DNA of 64,000 nt from Alloscardovia venturai (GTDB taxonomy: Bacteria; Actinomycetota; Actinomycetes; Actinomycetales; Bifidobacteriaceae): the NCBI RefSeq assembly GCF_042676605.1, contig NZ_JBHTHQ010000021.1:496001-560000 (forward strand). Reading direction: 5' to 3'. The notes below the pieces were generated by a model that was given only the letters and a program-made list of their open reading frames with translations, was not told the origin of the DNA and made no database searches. Of this stretch, positions 8,558 through 17,188 are shown piece after piece. The first letter of the stretch is position 1. Each line of letters begins with the position of its first letter. A program made the translations under genes and the position numbers.

Positions 8558-8953
8558 ATGAATGTTACACTCATTATCGGCATTATCTTTGCCGCACTTG
8601 CAGGTTTGCTTCACTTCCTCATCGCATATATGGAAATGTTCGCATGGGAAGGTCCGCTCGCACGTAAAACATTTGGCGGTAGCGCTGAGGAAGCTCGTCC
8701 TTTCACCTTCTATGCATATAACCAAGGTCTTTATAATGGATTCCTTGCTGTCGAAGCAATAGCCGGAGTTATCATAGCACTTGTCGGTATGAAAACTATC
8801 GGTGTAACTCTCATGATTGCAGCGACGGCTTCTATGCTGTGCGCAGCCATTGGACTTGTGGCTAAAGACTCCTCTTTCAAATCGGCAGCAATGAAGCAGG
8901 GCACTCTTCCATTGCTTGGTCTTCTTTTCATTATTATCGGGCTGACACTTTAA
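8558..8953 (+). CDS. DUF1304 family membrane protein
   Basis: A 131-aa protein with four predicted membrane helices. It matches the DUF1304 pattern: an N-terminal helix with LLHFLIAYMEMFAW, a loop with ARKTFGG, then FYAYNQGLYNGFLA before the second helix. Function of the family is not established. It is a single-gene unit, divergent from the GNAT gene and ended by a strong hairpin. Confidence 0.85.
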   Translation: MNVTLIIGIIFAALAGLLHFLIAYMEMFAWEGPLARKTFGGSAEEARPFTFYAYNQGLYNGFLAVEAIAGVIIALVGMKTIGVTLMIAATASMLCAAIGLVAKDSSFKSAAMKQGTLPLLGLLFIIIGLTL

Positions 8954-8982
8954 CTTAATTCCATTATCACTTACATAACTTA

Positions 8983-9021
8983 CATATGTGCTTCGAACTC
9001 GTCTCGTTCGGAGCACATATG
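8983..9021. terminator. Strong bidirectional hairpin between convergent genes
   Basis: Sixteen-base stem (8983-8998 with 9006-9021, one G-T wobble) and a seven-base loop. It lies between the end of the DUF1304 gene and the end of the minus-strand SDR gene. Confidence 0.8.
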
Positions 9022-9035
9022 CCATTTAGTCACTC

Positions 9036-9686
9036 TTATAGAGCTTCGACTGCATCTTTTACAGGAATATCTCCACCACTCATCACGATTATTTGATGGC
9101 TCACGTTATGTGCCTCTACAAGGTTTGCAAGAACAGCTGCAACATCATGAACAGAATTTGGTCGCGCAAAATCGTATGTTCCCAGTTGCACTAAACCAGC
9201 CTCTGGCTCTTCACTGAGAGTTACCGGCTGAAGAATAGTAAAATCGAGTGAGGTACATGTTATTAAATATTGATCGGCAAACCACTTCGCCGTCATATAA
9301 TCCTTTAGCTGTGCAAATCCTGGCTTATCCCACAAATCAGGATCTAATGACCCTACAGTAGACAGCATTACGAATCGTTTAATGCCTGTATCTTCGCACG
9401 CCTGCATCATTTTTACCGCACCAAACGCATCAACTTGAAGAAGATTTTTCCCACGAGAACCTGCCGTAAAAATAACAGCATCAGGTTTCGTACTCGTGAG
9501 GACAGCTGCAAGTTCATCCGTCGACCGTGTCACATCTACAACGACAGGCTGCACATGAGTAGAGCGAAGTTCTTCTACCCTCTCGCGAGTATGCCCGCCA
9601 GCTATCACATCATATCCTGCTAATTCCAGCTTCTTGACCGTGGACGCTCCCACACGCCCACTCGCTCCTACTACGAGAATCTTCAC
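9036..9686 (-). CDS. NAD(P)-binding atypical SDR oxidoreductase
   Basis: A 216-aa protein with an N-terminal Rossmann motif (VVGASGRVGAST) of the NAD(P)H-binding atypical SDR group (YwnB/NmrA-like). No classical YxxxK catalytic pair is obvious: the region after MLSTVG has a Y but not the standard spacing. It is the last gene of the minus-strand unit that begins with the acyltransferase at 14714, 13 bases after the MFS gene. The substrate is unknown. Confidence 0.8.
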   Translation of the reverse strand: MKILVVGASGRVGASTVKKLELAGYDVIAGGHTRERVEELRSTHVQPVVVDVTRSTDELAAVLTSTKPDAVIFTAGSRGKNLLQVDAFGAVKMMQACEDTGIKRFVMLSTVGSLDPDLWDKPGFAQLKDYMTAKWFADQYLITCTSLDFTILQPVTLSEEPEAGLVQLGTYDFARPNSVHDVAAVLANLVEAHNVSHQIIVMSGGDIPVKDAVEAL

Positions 9687-9699
9687 AGCACTCCTGTTT

Positions 9700-11079
9700 T
9701 TACACTTCTACACTCGTGAGCATCGGTTTTAATGTTGCCTCACGAATTTGTTTCATACCAGTTAAAGAAATAATAACGGCAAGTACTGCCAGTACGCTCA
9801 CAGTAATAAATCCACCATGAGATCCATAGAGGTCGATGAAATATCCAGCAATTGAGTTTCCCACGGATCCACCAATTGAATTCATCGCTCCCATAATCGC
9901 TACGGCTTCAGTAAATCGTGCAGGCGGAACGAGATGTAAGATAATCTGATTACCATTAATCCAAATCGGTGACTGACATACCCCTACGATGAGATAGGTG
10001 AGCATGATAACCCCAATATTATGTGCAAATATAAAAGAGCTCAATCCCAGTGCCACCACGACGATGCAGAAGTAGAAGCGCTTCCACAAAGCAATACGCC
10101 AATCCTTCGCACCGTAGAGGGTGGCTCCCACGAGTGCGGAAGCGGAAAAACAAGCAAAAACGAAACCGGTAAAGGATTGAACATGCTGCTCTTTTGCAAA
10201 TGCAATGATGGAGATACCCGTGGCACTTTGGAATGCCCCAAGGCCAAACCATGTCGCGCAAATAGCGATATATCCCACACTAAAAATGGAATTATTCTCC
10301 ACATCATCTCTCTGACTATCAGATAAATTATGTCCAGAATTTTGTCCAGAAAGCTGAGCTGCTTTAGCTGCTAACTGTGTTCGGTACTCTTTTCGCGTTA
10401 CTCCCAGCTCGCGCGCCATATCTGACTGGTTTGGAGGTTCAGCAGATCGGACCCCGAGAAAAAGTACCGCACCAACGATGACACATATACCTGTCACGGA
10501 GAAGGATAGTACACCTGATATGACTGCAAGAATAGATGAAAGTGGATTGCCAATCATCCACATCGCTTCATCGAGTATCGAGGAGAATCCCATCGCCCGA
10601 TTAATCTTTTCCGATGATTTCTCGCTGTTCTTGAGCAGATAAGTCCATCGAGCACGGCTCATAGCACCCCATGGCGGTATACATGCCATGAAGGGAACGA
10701 TACAGTATAAAATCCATTCAGGCGTGCGCAACTGTATACAGGTCATGAGTATCACAGCCGCCACAATCCATGCACACACTATAGGAATAGATACGCGAGT
10801 TTGCCCAAATCGGTCTATGAGTTTGCCAAAAATCGGTGTAAGGATAGCTAAAGAAATGGCTTGTACAGCGCTCAGAGTCCCAGCTAGCGTGTAGCTTCCA
10901 TAAATATTCTGAACAGAAATCGTAATGCACATACCCACCATCGGGAATGGCATAGAAGCGATAACAGCACCGATAGCGTAACGCGCAGTACCTTTTATCG
11001 AGAGAAGCTCCCCGTACCCGCCAAATACACGCTGGAAAAGAGACTTTCCATACTTATTGCTACTTGTCCACTGTGACAT
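9700..11079 (-). CDS. Major facilitator superfamily transporter
   Basis: A 459-aa protein with about twelve hydrophobic helices, and the MFS loop 2-3 signature seen as GKLIDRFGQTRVS after helix 2. A long polar loop near the middle (residues about 215-260) separates the six-helix halves. The substrate cannot be told. Its position at the end of the acyltransferase/GT8 unit makes export of a lipid-linked or glycosylated product one possibility, but drug-type efflux is equally compatible. Confidence 0.85.
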   Translation of the reverse strand: MSQWTSSNKYGKSLFQRVFGGYGELLSIKGTARYAIGAVIASMPFPMVGMCITISVQNIYGSYTLAGTLSAVQAISLAILTPIFGKLIDRFGQTRVSIPIVCAWIVAAVILMTCIQLRTPEWILYCIVPFMACIPPWGAMSRARWTYLLKNSEKSSEKINRAMGFSSILDEAMWMIGNPLSSILAVISGVLSFSVTGICVIVGAVLFLGVRSAEPPNQSDMARELGVTRKEYRTQLAAKAAQLSGQNSGHNLSDSQRDDVENNSIFSVGYIAICATWFGLGAFQSATGISIIAFAKEQHVQSFTGFVFACFSASALVGATLYGAKDWRIALWKRFYFCIVVVALGLSSFIFAHNIGVIMLTYLIVGVCQSPIWINGNQIILHLVPPARFTEAVAIMGAMNSIGGSVGNSIAGYFIDLYGSHGGFITVSVLAVLAVIISLTGMKQIREATLKPMLTSVEV

Positions 11080-11197
11080 CGCGCATCATTACCCTCTATG
11101 CAGAGTATCTTTCTTACTCGTACTACTCTATCTACGAGCACAGAGCAAAAAGAGAGCGACACGCCATACTCATCACATTTTAGTTTGTGGCATTAAT

Positions 11198-12067
11198 TTA
11201 CAAACGCCATCCTGCGATGTCTTTGTGAGCATCGAACGGTTCATCAATGGAACGGTGATAGATATTTTCAAATGCTTTAACTTTCAGTGCATAATCGGTC
11301 TCACGCATTTTTTCTGACGCATCGTGTGGAGGAAGAGACTCGTCTGGATAAATGACATCGAGAATGTGCACGACATACTTCACTTGATTGAACTGGTCAT
11401 GATGCTTTTCCGGCACACCGGTATCGATAATCTCCGTAAAACATGACACTACAGGTACATGATGTTGGACAGCAAAATCATATGCACCGTGCTTAAACGG
11501 ACGCGGACGGCGGTAGTTAAACCACAACTCTGCTTCTGGATAAATGAGGATACAATCCTTATCTTTGTTCAAGATTTTATCCATCACTCGTGGCAAATCC
11601 ACGCTCAAATACTCATGGTCCTTGGTGATAGGAATGGTATCGTAATACTTTAGGATAAAGCCAATCCACCCCTTCATCTCAAGATTTGTATCTTGACTGA
11701 TAACGTACGTATTCTTGTGAGCTTTACGCATGGCAGCAAAAATACCCGTATTTTCCAGCTGGTTGAAATGATTTGACGTAATGAAAGCTCCCGTATCTTT
11801 GATACCATCAAGCTTTTCCAAACCAACGTACTGCGTAGTACGATTAATAACATATCGAGAAGCAGTACGCACGAGAGCACGTGCCCAAAAATTCTTAAAC
11901 GCGTAGCCAGCAGTATTGCGATATGCAAGATGCTCACGAACGATATGAAGCATCTTCTTTTTTTCCACTACAGGATCGCCTTCAAACGACTTGGCATTAA
12001 GATTGCCATTCTTGAAGTTACGTTCCATGTTTGCCACTACTGGTCGCATATCGCCGCCGATAATCAT
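11198..12067 (-). CDS. PlsC-like (LPLAT) acyltransferase, NHX4E variant
   Basis: Lysophospholipid-acyltransferase-like protein of 289 aa. Block I reads SNHFNQLENTG: His100 is followed at the canonical distance by Glu105, where the family normally has Asp. Block III reads YPEAELW, replacing the usual PEG by PEA. Both blocks resemble the second acyltransferase of this cluster, so the pair form a divergent subgroup. Start ATG 12067 is preferred because GAGGGG lies seven bases upstream; the ATG at 12073 is too close to it. The acyl acceptor may be a phospholipid precursor or a glycolipid. The cluster context favours the latter, by inference. Confidence 0.8.
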   Translation of the reverse strand: MIIGGDMRPVVANMERNFKNGNLNAKSFEGDPVVEKKKMLHIVREHLAYRNTAGYAFKNFWARALVRTASRYVINRTTQYVGLEKLDGIKDTGAFITSNHFNQLENTGIFAAMRKAHKNTYVISQDTNLEMKGWIGFILKYYDTIPITKDHEYLSVDLPRVMDKILNKDKDCILIYPEAELWFNYRRPRPFKHGAYDFAVQHHVPVVSCFTEIIDTGVPEKHHDQFNQVKYVVHILDVIYPDESLPPHDASEKMRETDYALKVKAFENIYHRSIDEPFDAHKDIAGWRL

Positions 12068-12091
12068 GAGCATTCCCCTCGTATATACGTT

Positions 12092-13063
12092 TTACAGAGC
12101 GACCTTAACGCCTTGCTCTACTAGTTTTGCAAAAGTCACATCATTATCCGGGAAATTCTGAGCTCCGGCGATAAGTTTCTGCTTCTTGCGCTCATCATCA
12201 GCTACCATATCGCCATTAAAGTTTTCAACGGTATCGCGAAGTTGCTGATAGAAAGCAGAATGTGGAGCGTACTTCCAGAAAAGTTCAGCCATAGGAGCGT
12301 CTTCATAATGCCATGGCTTGCCAAAGAGATTGTAGTGAATGATAAGCGGATTAAGCTTTCTCCAGTCGCGCCCAAGTAGCCCGCCTGACATGACGTTCCA
12401 CTTTTCAGGCAAAAGTTTTGTACGCTGACCACACATAACATTTAAGTAGTCTTGGTCGGATGCAATGAGCTTGACGTGATAGGTATTAAGCAAGCGCGAG
12501 AAGTTATTCGTGAAATCAAGTTCGCGGAAAAGCGCAAAGTCCATTAAGAGCACACCAGAGTTGAAGTATCGAGCCGCTGGGAAACCATGCCCCTTCTCAG
12601 CATACCGAGTCAAGATAGGGTCCGCTTCGATAAATCCATCGTGAATTGCGCCGAGCATATTGCCCTCGAGGTCAAGCTCATAGAACTGCGCGATGTCAGT
12701 ATTCACTATAGTATCCGCATCGAGATAAATTCCCCTATCGTACTGTGGGAACATATCAGGGAGGAAAAGACGGAAATACATCGTCAGCTCAGCAGCATCT
12801 TGCGTAGGAAGAGTATTTGTCTCTGAACTTACCAACTCCACCATCGCATCGCGCATCGGGTAGAGTTCAACCTTGACATCGTTTGTAGACATGCCAGCAA
12901 TGATTTTCTTTGTCTCATCTTTTAAACCACTGTACACAACTGTGACATGGTAATGATGCGCTCCAGATGTATCAACGTTTGCAATAAGCGATGCCAATGC
13001 TACAGTAAACATTGGAGCATAGTATTCGTCAATTGCATAAAAGACAGGTATTTCTGTAGTCAT
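12092..13063 (-). CDS. Glycosyltransferase family 8 protein (first)
   Basis: Retaining GT-A glycosyltransferase of 323 aa. It has an N-terminal VFYAIDEYYAPMFTVALASL strand-helix, the metal-binding DXD in YLDADTIV, and the C-terminal IIHYNLFGKPWHY segment with the HxxxxKPW pattern typical of GT8. The donor is probably a UDP-hexose, by family. The ribosome site GAAAGG precedes the ATG. It sits 15 bases after a second GT8 gene and is followed by an acyltransferase, in one minus-strand unit. Confidence 0.88.
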   Translation of the reverse strand: MTTEIPVFYAIDEYYAPMFTVALASLIANVDTSGAHHYHVTVVYSGLKDETKKIIAGMSTNDVKVELYPMRDAMVELVSSETNTLPTQDAAELTMYFRLFLPDMFPQYDRGIYLDADTIVNTDIAQFYELDLEGNMLGAIHDGFIEADPILTRYAEKGHGFPAARYFNSGVLLMDFALFRELDFTNNFSRLLNTYHVKLIASDQDYLNVMCGQRTKLLPEKWNVMSGGLLGRDWRKLNPLIIHYNLFGKPWHYEDAPMAELFWKYAPHSAFYQQLRDTVENFNGDMVADDERKKQKLIAGAQNFPDNDVTFAKLVEQGVKVAL

Positions 13064-13077
13064 TATTTCCTTTCACG

Positions 13078-13920
13078 CTAATTATTCAAAACTTCCAAGT
13101 CGTGACTCAACTGTTCATACTTTTCCAAGAGTTCATCATACTCATGGAGTCCGAGTTCAGAGTGTACACGGTCTACATCCCATGGCTTTACAGTAACTGT
13201 ACGTACAGTAGGGAAAAAGCGGAAGGTCGTTGTAAAGTGCTGGAAAACAGTATTTTTATGCAGCCGCCGCTGCTCATTGTATCTGCGCTTGAGCACAAGC
13301 TTTGTCGCACATAATTTATTCAATGCGGACTGATCAGGCATGAACATTTGTTTTGTTTGGCAGCGAATTCTGCATTGGGCAAATAAACCTGTTTCGCGGA
13401 TATACTTCATGTTGAGAAGAAGTACGCCAGAATTCAAATAATCTCGAGTCAGCTTCAAGTAGTTCCGTTTGAAGAACCAACTGCCATAATAGTCCAAAAT
13501 GCCTGCCAACTCATGTCCAGTAAGATCTTGGGAATACATATCGCGGAAATTTTCTCGGCAGATTACATCTGTGTCGAGATACAGTACACGATCTGGTATC
13601 TGCGGTACTAAATCCGCATATAGACGCAACATGCAGTTGGGAGTGAAACGAGTATTCATATTCGCAATGGGTACATGCACATTGAAAATATCGGTTATAT
13701 CTACAAGCTCTACACTCGAAGCCGGGTTTTCTCCTTTTACTAGCTCATCAAGATAAATTGCTTGCTCGTAGCTTAGGGGTTCATAAGATTTTTGGGCAGT
13801 CTTTATCGTGGCAGTCAGAACGTAAATATTTAATGGCTCGCTCACATGCTCTGTAATGGACATCAGTGAGATGACGAGCCCATCCATCATGGCGTTATCC
13901 CCGCAATACATGATATTCAT
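13078..13920 (-). CDS. Glycosyltransferase family 8 protein (second)
   Basis: GT8-type protein of 280 aa, with the DXD motif in YLDTDVIC and a DYLNSGVLLLNM stretch after it, as in the family. The C-terminal part is divergent: there is no clear HYxxxxKPW, although VKPWDVDRV near the end may correspond. The start overlaps the stop of the upstream acyltransferase by one base (TAATG), so the two are translationally coupled. It is not a recent duplicate of the neighbouring GT8, which suggests two different sugar-transfer steps. Confidence 0.82.
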   Translation of the reverse strand: MNIMYCGDNAMMDGLVISLMSITEHVSEPLNIYVLTATIKTAQKSYEPLSYEQAIYLDELVKGENPASSVELVDITDIFNVHVPIANMNTRFTPNCMLRLYADLVPQIPDRVLYLDTDVICRENFRDMYSQDLTGHELAGILDYYGSWFFKRNYLKLTRDYLNSGVLLLNMKYIRETGLFAQCRIRCQTKQMFMPDQSALNKLCATKLVLKRRYNEQRRLHKNTVFQHFTTTFRFFPTVRTVTVKPWDVDRVHSELGLHEYDELLEKYEQLSHDLEVLNN

Positions 13921-14714
13921 TACTTCACCTGCTCGTACTTGACATAATCGACGTTTGACATCTGCGCACGATATTTCATAGCAGCACTAATCTGATCATG
14001 GAGACTCTTCTTTTGAAGTTCCTCACTCGCACTTGTATCTTCTGGATAGAATGGCCCATCGATATACACAGTGATTTTAGGATGCTTAATCCATGAGTTC
14101 CAGAATTTATTTCGCCTTTGATATGTCGTCGTAAAAGAAAAACTTGGCGTTTTAAACCGCACTGGATAGCGGAAAGATGTGTCTGAAAATTCACGAATTT
14201 GCGTATAGTATGGCCACACGTGCGCTTCAGGATAAATCGCAAAAGATGTCCTGCGCTCTTGAACAAGTTCTGTCATCGCCTGCTTAAACTTCACACGTTG
14301 GTCGGCTGTCTTTGGCACTGGCAAAAAATTAAAGAATTGTAAAATCGTTCCGATGATAGGAATTCCCATATTTCCCACTGCCATTACTGCTGAAATCTTA
14401 TGAGGATAATTCATCAGTATCGTCGTCGCTATGTCGCCGAAAGGCTGAGTATGGTTGCCATAGAAAAAATACGGTTGATTTTCCCGCTTTACTTCTCGCA
14501 TCTTTGCAAGACCTTTTAACCGTATACCAAACTTGACATGCGCATATACGAAAGAGACAACAAAAAAGATGAAATAGACAATCGCATACCCCGTTGAGCG
14601 CAGTACACTTTGCGGCTTGCACCATACATAATCATCTGGCATACGGTAGCCACGAAAGGACTGCCCTACCACATCAGCTGTCGTTTCATCAACAGCGTAT
14701 GCACGTTTCGTCAT
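13920..14714 (-). CDS. PlsC-like (LPLAT) acyltransferase, first gene of the GT8 cluster
   Basis: A 264-aa protein with a membrane helix at about residues 41-63, then a block I-like GNHTQPFGD, where His88 and Asp94 are separated by five rather than four residues. It also has IYPEAHVW, matching the PEA block of the partner enzyme. ATG 14714 is chosen: GGAGG lies four to five bases before it, while the longer in-frame start has no ribosome site. The malG terminator ends only about 57 bases upstream, leaving little room for an independent promoter, so partial read-through from mal is possible. Confidence 0.8.
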   Translation of the reverse strand: MTKRAYAVDETTADVVGQSFRGYRMPDDYVWCKPQSVLRSTGYAIVYFIFFVVSFVYAHVKFGIRLKGLAKMREVKRENQPYFFYGNHTQPFGDIATTILMNYPHKISAVMAVGNMGIPIIGTILQFFNFLPVPKTADQRVKFKQAMTELVQERRTSFAIYPEAHVWPYYTQIREFSDTSFRYPVRFKTPSFSFTTTYQRRNKFWNSWIKHPKITVYIDGPFYPEDTSASEELQKKSLHDQISAAMKYRAQMSNVDYVKYEQVK

Positions 14715-14770
14715 AGTCACCTCCGTTTCCCCTCGCACTAGGTTACCAGTGGCACACAACTGAAAAGCAA

Positions 14771-14804
14771 AAGGCGGTACACAGATGGTAGTGTGTACCG
14801 CCTT
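14771..14804 (-). terminator. Rho-independent terminator after malG
   Basis: Perfect 13-base stem (14771-14783 with 14792-14804), eight-base loop, then TTTTGCTTTT on the minus strand. It ends the malEFG transcript. Confidence 0.85.
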
Positions 14805-14850
14805 GAGGGTAAGGAAACTACTCGTACTCTTTCCGAGCTCTGCCTTAAGC

Positions 14851-15735
14851 TTAGCCCTTCACAGAGCCAGCCATAGACTCCTGATAGTAGCGTTGCATGA
14901 CAATGAACAGAATGGCTATTGGGATAGACACGCACACTGCACCAGCCGCGAAACGTGCATACCAGTCATTGATATACTCCTTCGTGAGCATCTGCCACAA
15001 GCCCAGTGCAACTGTAAAGTTGTCCTGAGTACGAGCGATAGCCTTTGCCATGACGAAGTCGAGCCATGGAGTCAGGAAGCCAGTAATTGCCTGATAAACA
15101 ATCATAGGCTTGCAAATTGGGATGATAATCTTGGTGAAAACTTCCCACTTCGAGCAACCATCAAGATATGCAGCCTCATCGAGGGACATAGGAATAGTGT
15201 CCATGTACCCCTTCATCACGTAGAAACCTGCACCCGAACCTGCTGAGTAAACGAGAATCAGAGCAATAATAACCATCGCGCCAGATGTCATACCGAACGC
15301 CTTCAAAATGAAGTAGATAGCAATGACGGACATAATGGATGGGAACATGCCCAAAATCAGCGCAATGTTCATAAACGTCTTACGACCCTTGAAACGCAGA
15401 CGGGACATGCAGAATGCCACCGAAAGTACGAAGAACAAGGAAATCAAGCAGACGAACACCGCAATGATGAAGGTGTTGATGAACATGCGTGGGAAGTTCA
15501 TGACGTTGGTCTCAGTAAAGAGCTGAACATAGTTGTGCAGCGTGTACTTCGTTGGGAAGAACGTCGTCTGATATGGCGCCGTATTCTCATTGAAACTCTC
15601 CAAGAATACCCACACGATTGGCGCGAGCCATACTATAGCCATCAGCGTCAAGAAGATATATGTGAGAGTATCACCTGCGATGCGGCGGAACTTCTGATTA
15701 CGGAAAATGGAGTATTTCTTTTCGGAGCTTTCCAT
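14851..15735 (-). CDS. malG: Carbohydrate ABC transporter permease, MalG-like
   Basis: Inner-membrane permease of 294 aa with six predicted helices. The EAA loop that docks the ATPase is visible as DEAAYLDGCSKWEVFTKIIIP, and the C-terminus SMAGSVKG is typical of maltose/maltodextrin MalG proteins. Start ATG 15735 is preferred because AAGGAG lies six bases before it; the in-frame ATGs further upstream overlap the malF end. It works with malF and malE. No ATPase gene is in the cluster, so a shared MsmK/MsiK-type ATPase encoded elsewhere is likely. Confidence 0.82.
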   Translation of the reverse strand: MESSEKKYSIFRNQKFRRIAGDTLTYIFLTLMAIVWLAPIVWVFLESFNENTAPYQTTFFPTKYTLHNYVQLFTETNVMNFPRMFINTFIIAVFVCLISLFFVLSVAFCMSRLRFKGRKTFMNIALILGMFPSIMSVIAIYFILKAFGMTSGAMVIIALILVYSAGSGAGFYVMKGYMDTIPMSLDEAAYLDGCSKWEVFTKIIIPICKPMIVYQAITGFLTPWLDFVMAKAIARTQDNFTVALGLWQMLTKEYINDWYARFAAGAVCVSIPIAILFIVMQRYYQESMAGSVKG

Positions 15736-15766
15736 GGAAGTCTCCTTATTTTTTGTGTTGCTCATT

Positions 15767-17101
15767 TTACCTGAAACGCTCCTCATTCTTATAAGAACCA
15801 GAATTGCGGTACGTAATCAATGAAACTACCGCGAGCACGATGAAGGTCATGATACCGATGACTGCACCGAGGTTGTAGTTAGACTTATCAACGGTGAGCT
15901 TATAGAGCCACGTGATAAGCAAATCAGTCTTACCTGCGGATGCGCCGACAGGTGTTGGATCTCCTCCAGAAAGCAGGTAAATAACATTGAAGTTATTGAC
16001 ATTTGCAGTGAACGTTGTAATGAGGTATGGAGTCATCACGAAGAAGATATATGGGATAGTCACATTGATATAACGCTGCCACCAATTTGCACCATCAATC
16101 TCTGCAGCTTCATATAACTCTGCTGGTACATTCTGCAAGATACCTGTAATCTGCATAATGGTGTAAGGGATACCAACCCAGAGGTTGATGATGATAACCG
16201 TCACACGCGCCCACATCGTGTCTGTCAGGAATGGCAGTGGACCAGAAATCCAATGCCAGTTCATGAGCAAACGGTTAATCGCACCATCGGTACGAAGCAT
16301 AGAATGCATTACGAGCAAAGACACGAACTGTGGAACTGCAATCGACATTGAGAAACATGCGCGCCAGAATCCCTTAAACTTAGTCGTCTTTCGGTTGATA
16401 ATCATCGCCATAAACATGCCAAGGAAGAAGTTCAAGAAAGTCGCAAAGAACGCCCATACCAAGGTCCAAATCAAGACACTGACGAACATACTTGCTGTAA
16501 CGTCAGAACCTGTCGAGCTAAATAGCGCTCCAAAGTTCTTCAAACCCACCCAGTCAAAGAGAACGACATGGTTGCGATCGTAGCTGGTAAATGCCATGGA
16601 AATCATGAAAATCAATGGCAAAATGGTGAAGACAACGATGCCCAACACTGGAAGGAACATCAAACCGATGTGTGCACGCTGATCGAAAATCTCACGCCAG
16701 TCTTGAATGATGGTGTTTGGCTTCTCCCCTGCAGCTACCTCTGTCTGCGCTCTAAATGAACTCTTCGCGCTCAAGTATGCCAAAAGTACAAACAATACGA
16801 TAACGAAGATAGACATCACACCATAGAGCAAAATCAGTACAGAGTTGTCACCTGCGGTGTATACCCAGAAGCCATCTACTTTGACTTTACCCTGTTTGAC
16901 GGTGCCAAGAGTATTAAGCTTTGTGAAGTACTGCCAGCCAGTACCGAAGAAGTAAACGAGAATCGCTACTTCAGAAGCAAGGAAAAGCAGGCCCTTAACG
17001 AATTGTTTGCGGACAAAATTTCCCAAGCCGAAGATGATGAACGAAAGTCGGGTGAAAACGTCACTCTTCGTCCAGAAGTCAATATTTTTCGTAGTTTCCA
17101 T
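15767..17101 (-). CDS. malF: Carbohydrate ABC transporter permease, MalF-like
   Basis: Permease of 444 aa. Two N-terminal hydrophobic segments and a large loop are followed by the conserved core, with the EAA loop ELYEAAEIDGANWWQRYINV. The C-terminal TWLYKLTVDKSNYNLGAVIG is characteristic of maltodextrin-type MalF. ATG 17101 is chosen because the TTG at 17113 lies inside its ribosome site (TTTGGAG). It is separated from malE by 87 bases that contain a GC-rich hairpin. Substrate assignment to malto-oligosaccharides is by family resemblance. Confidence 0.82.
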   Translation of the reverse strand: METTKNIDFWTKSDVFTRLSFIIFGLGNFVRKQFVKGLLFLASEVAILVYFFGTGWQYFTKLNTLGTVKQGKVKVDGFWVYTAGDNSVLILLYGVMSIFVIVLFVLLAYLSAKSSFRAQTEVAAGEKPNTIIQDWREIFDQRAHIGLMFLPVLGIVVFTILPLIFMISMAFTSYDRNHVVLFDWVGLKNFGALFSSTGSDVTASMFVSVLIWTLVWAFFATFLNFFLGMFMAMIINRKTTKFKGFWRACFSMSIAVPQFVSLLVMHSMLRTDGAINRLLMNWHWISGPLPFLTDTMWARVTVIIINLWVGIPYTIMQITGILQNVPAELYEAAEIDGANWWQRYINVTIPYIFFVMTPYLITTFTANVNNFNVIYLLSGGDPTPVGASAGKTDLLITWLYKLTVDKSNYNLGAVIGIMTFIVLAVVSLITYRNSGSYKNEERFR

Positions 17102-17129
17102 GGATTTCTCCAAATCACATCAATTCTAA

Positions 17130-17163
17130 GACCCCACCCCACGATAGGCGCGGAAGTGGGGTC
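17130..17163 (-). promoter_or_regulatory. Intercistronic hairpin between malE and malF
   Basis: GACCCCAC (17130-17137) pairs perfectly with GTGGGGTC (17156-17163) across an 18-base loop. No T-run follows. It is likely to stabilise the malE mRNA 3' end or cause partial termination, so that the binding protein exceeds the permeases. Confidence 0.6.
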
Positions 17164-17188
17164 CAAGAGTTGAAGTTGGCCTTACAGT

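Noticed and set aside
8498..9025. Open frame antisense to the DUF1304 gene
   Set aside because: It runs across the GNAT start, the promoters and the terminator hairpin; composition is not protein-like.
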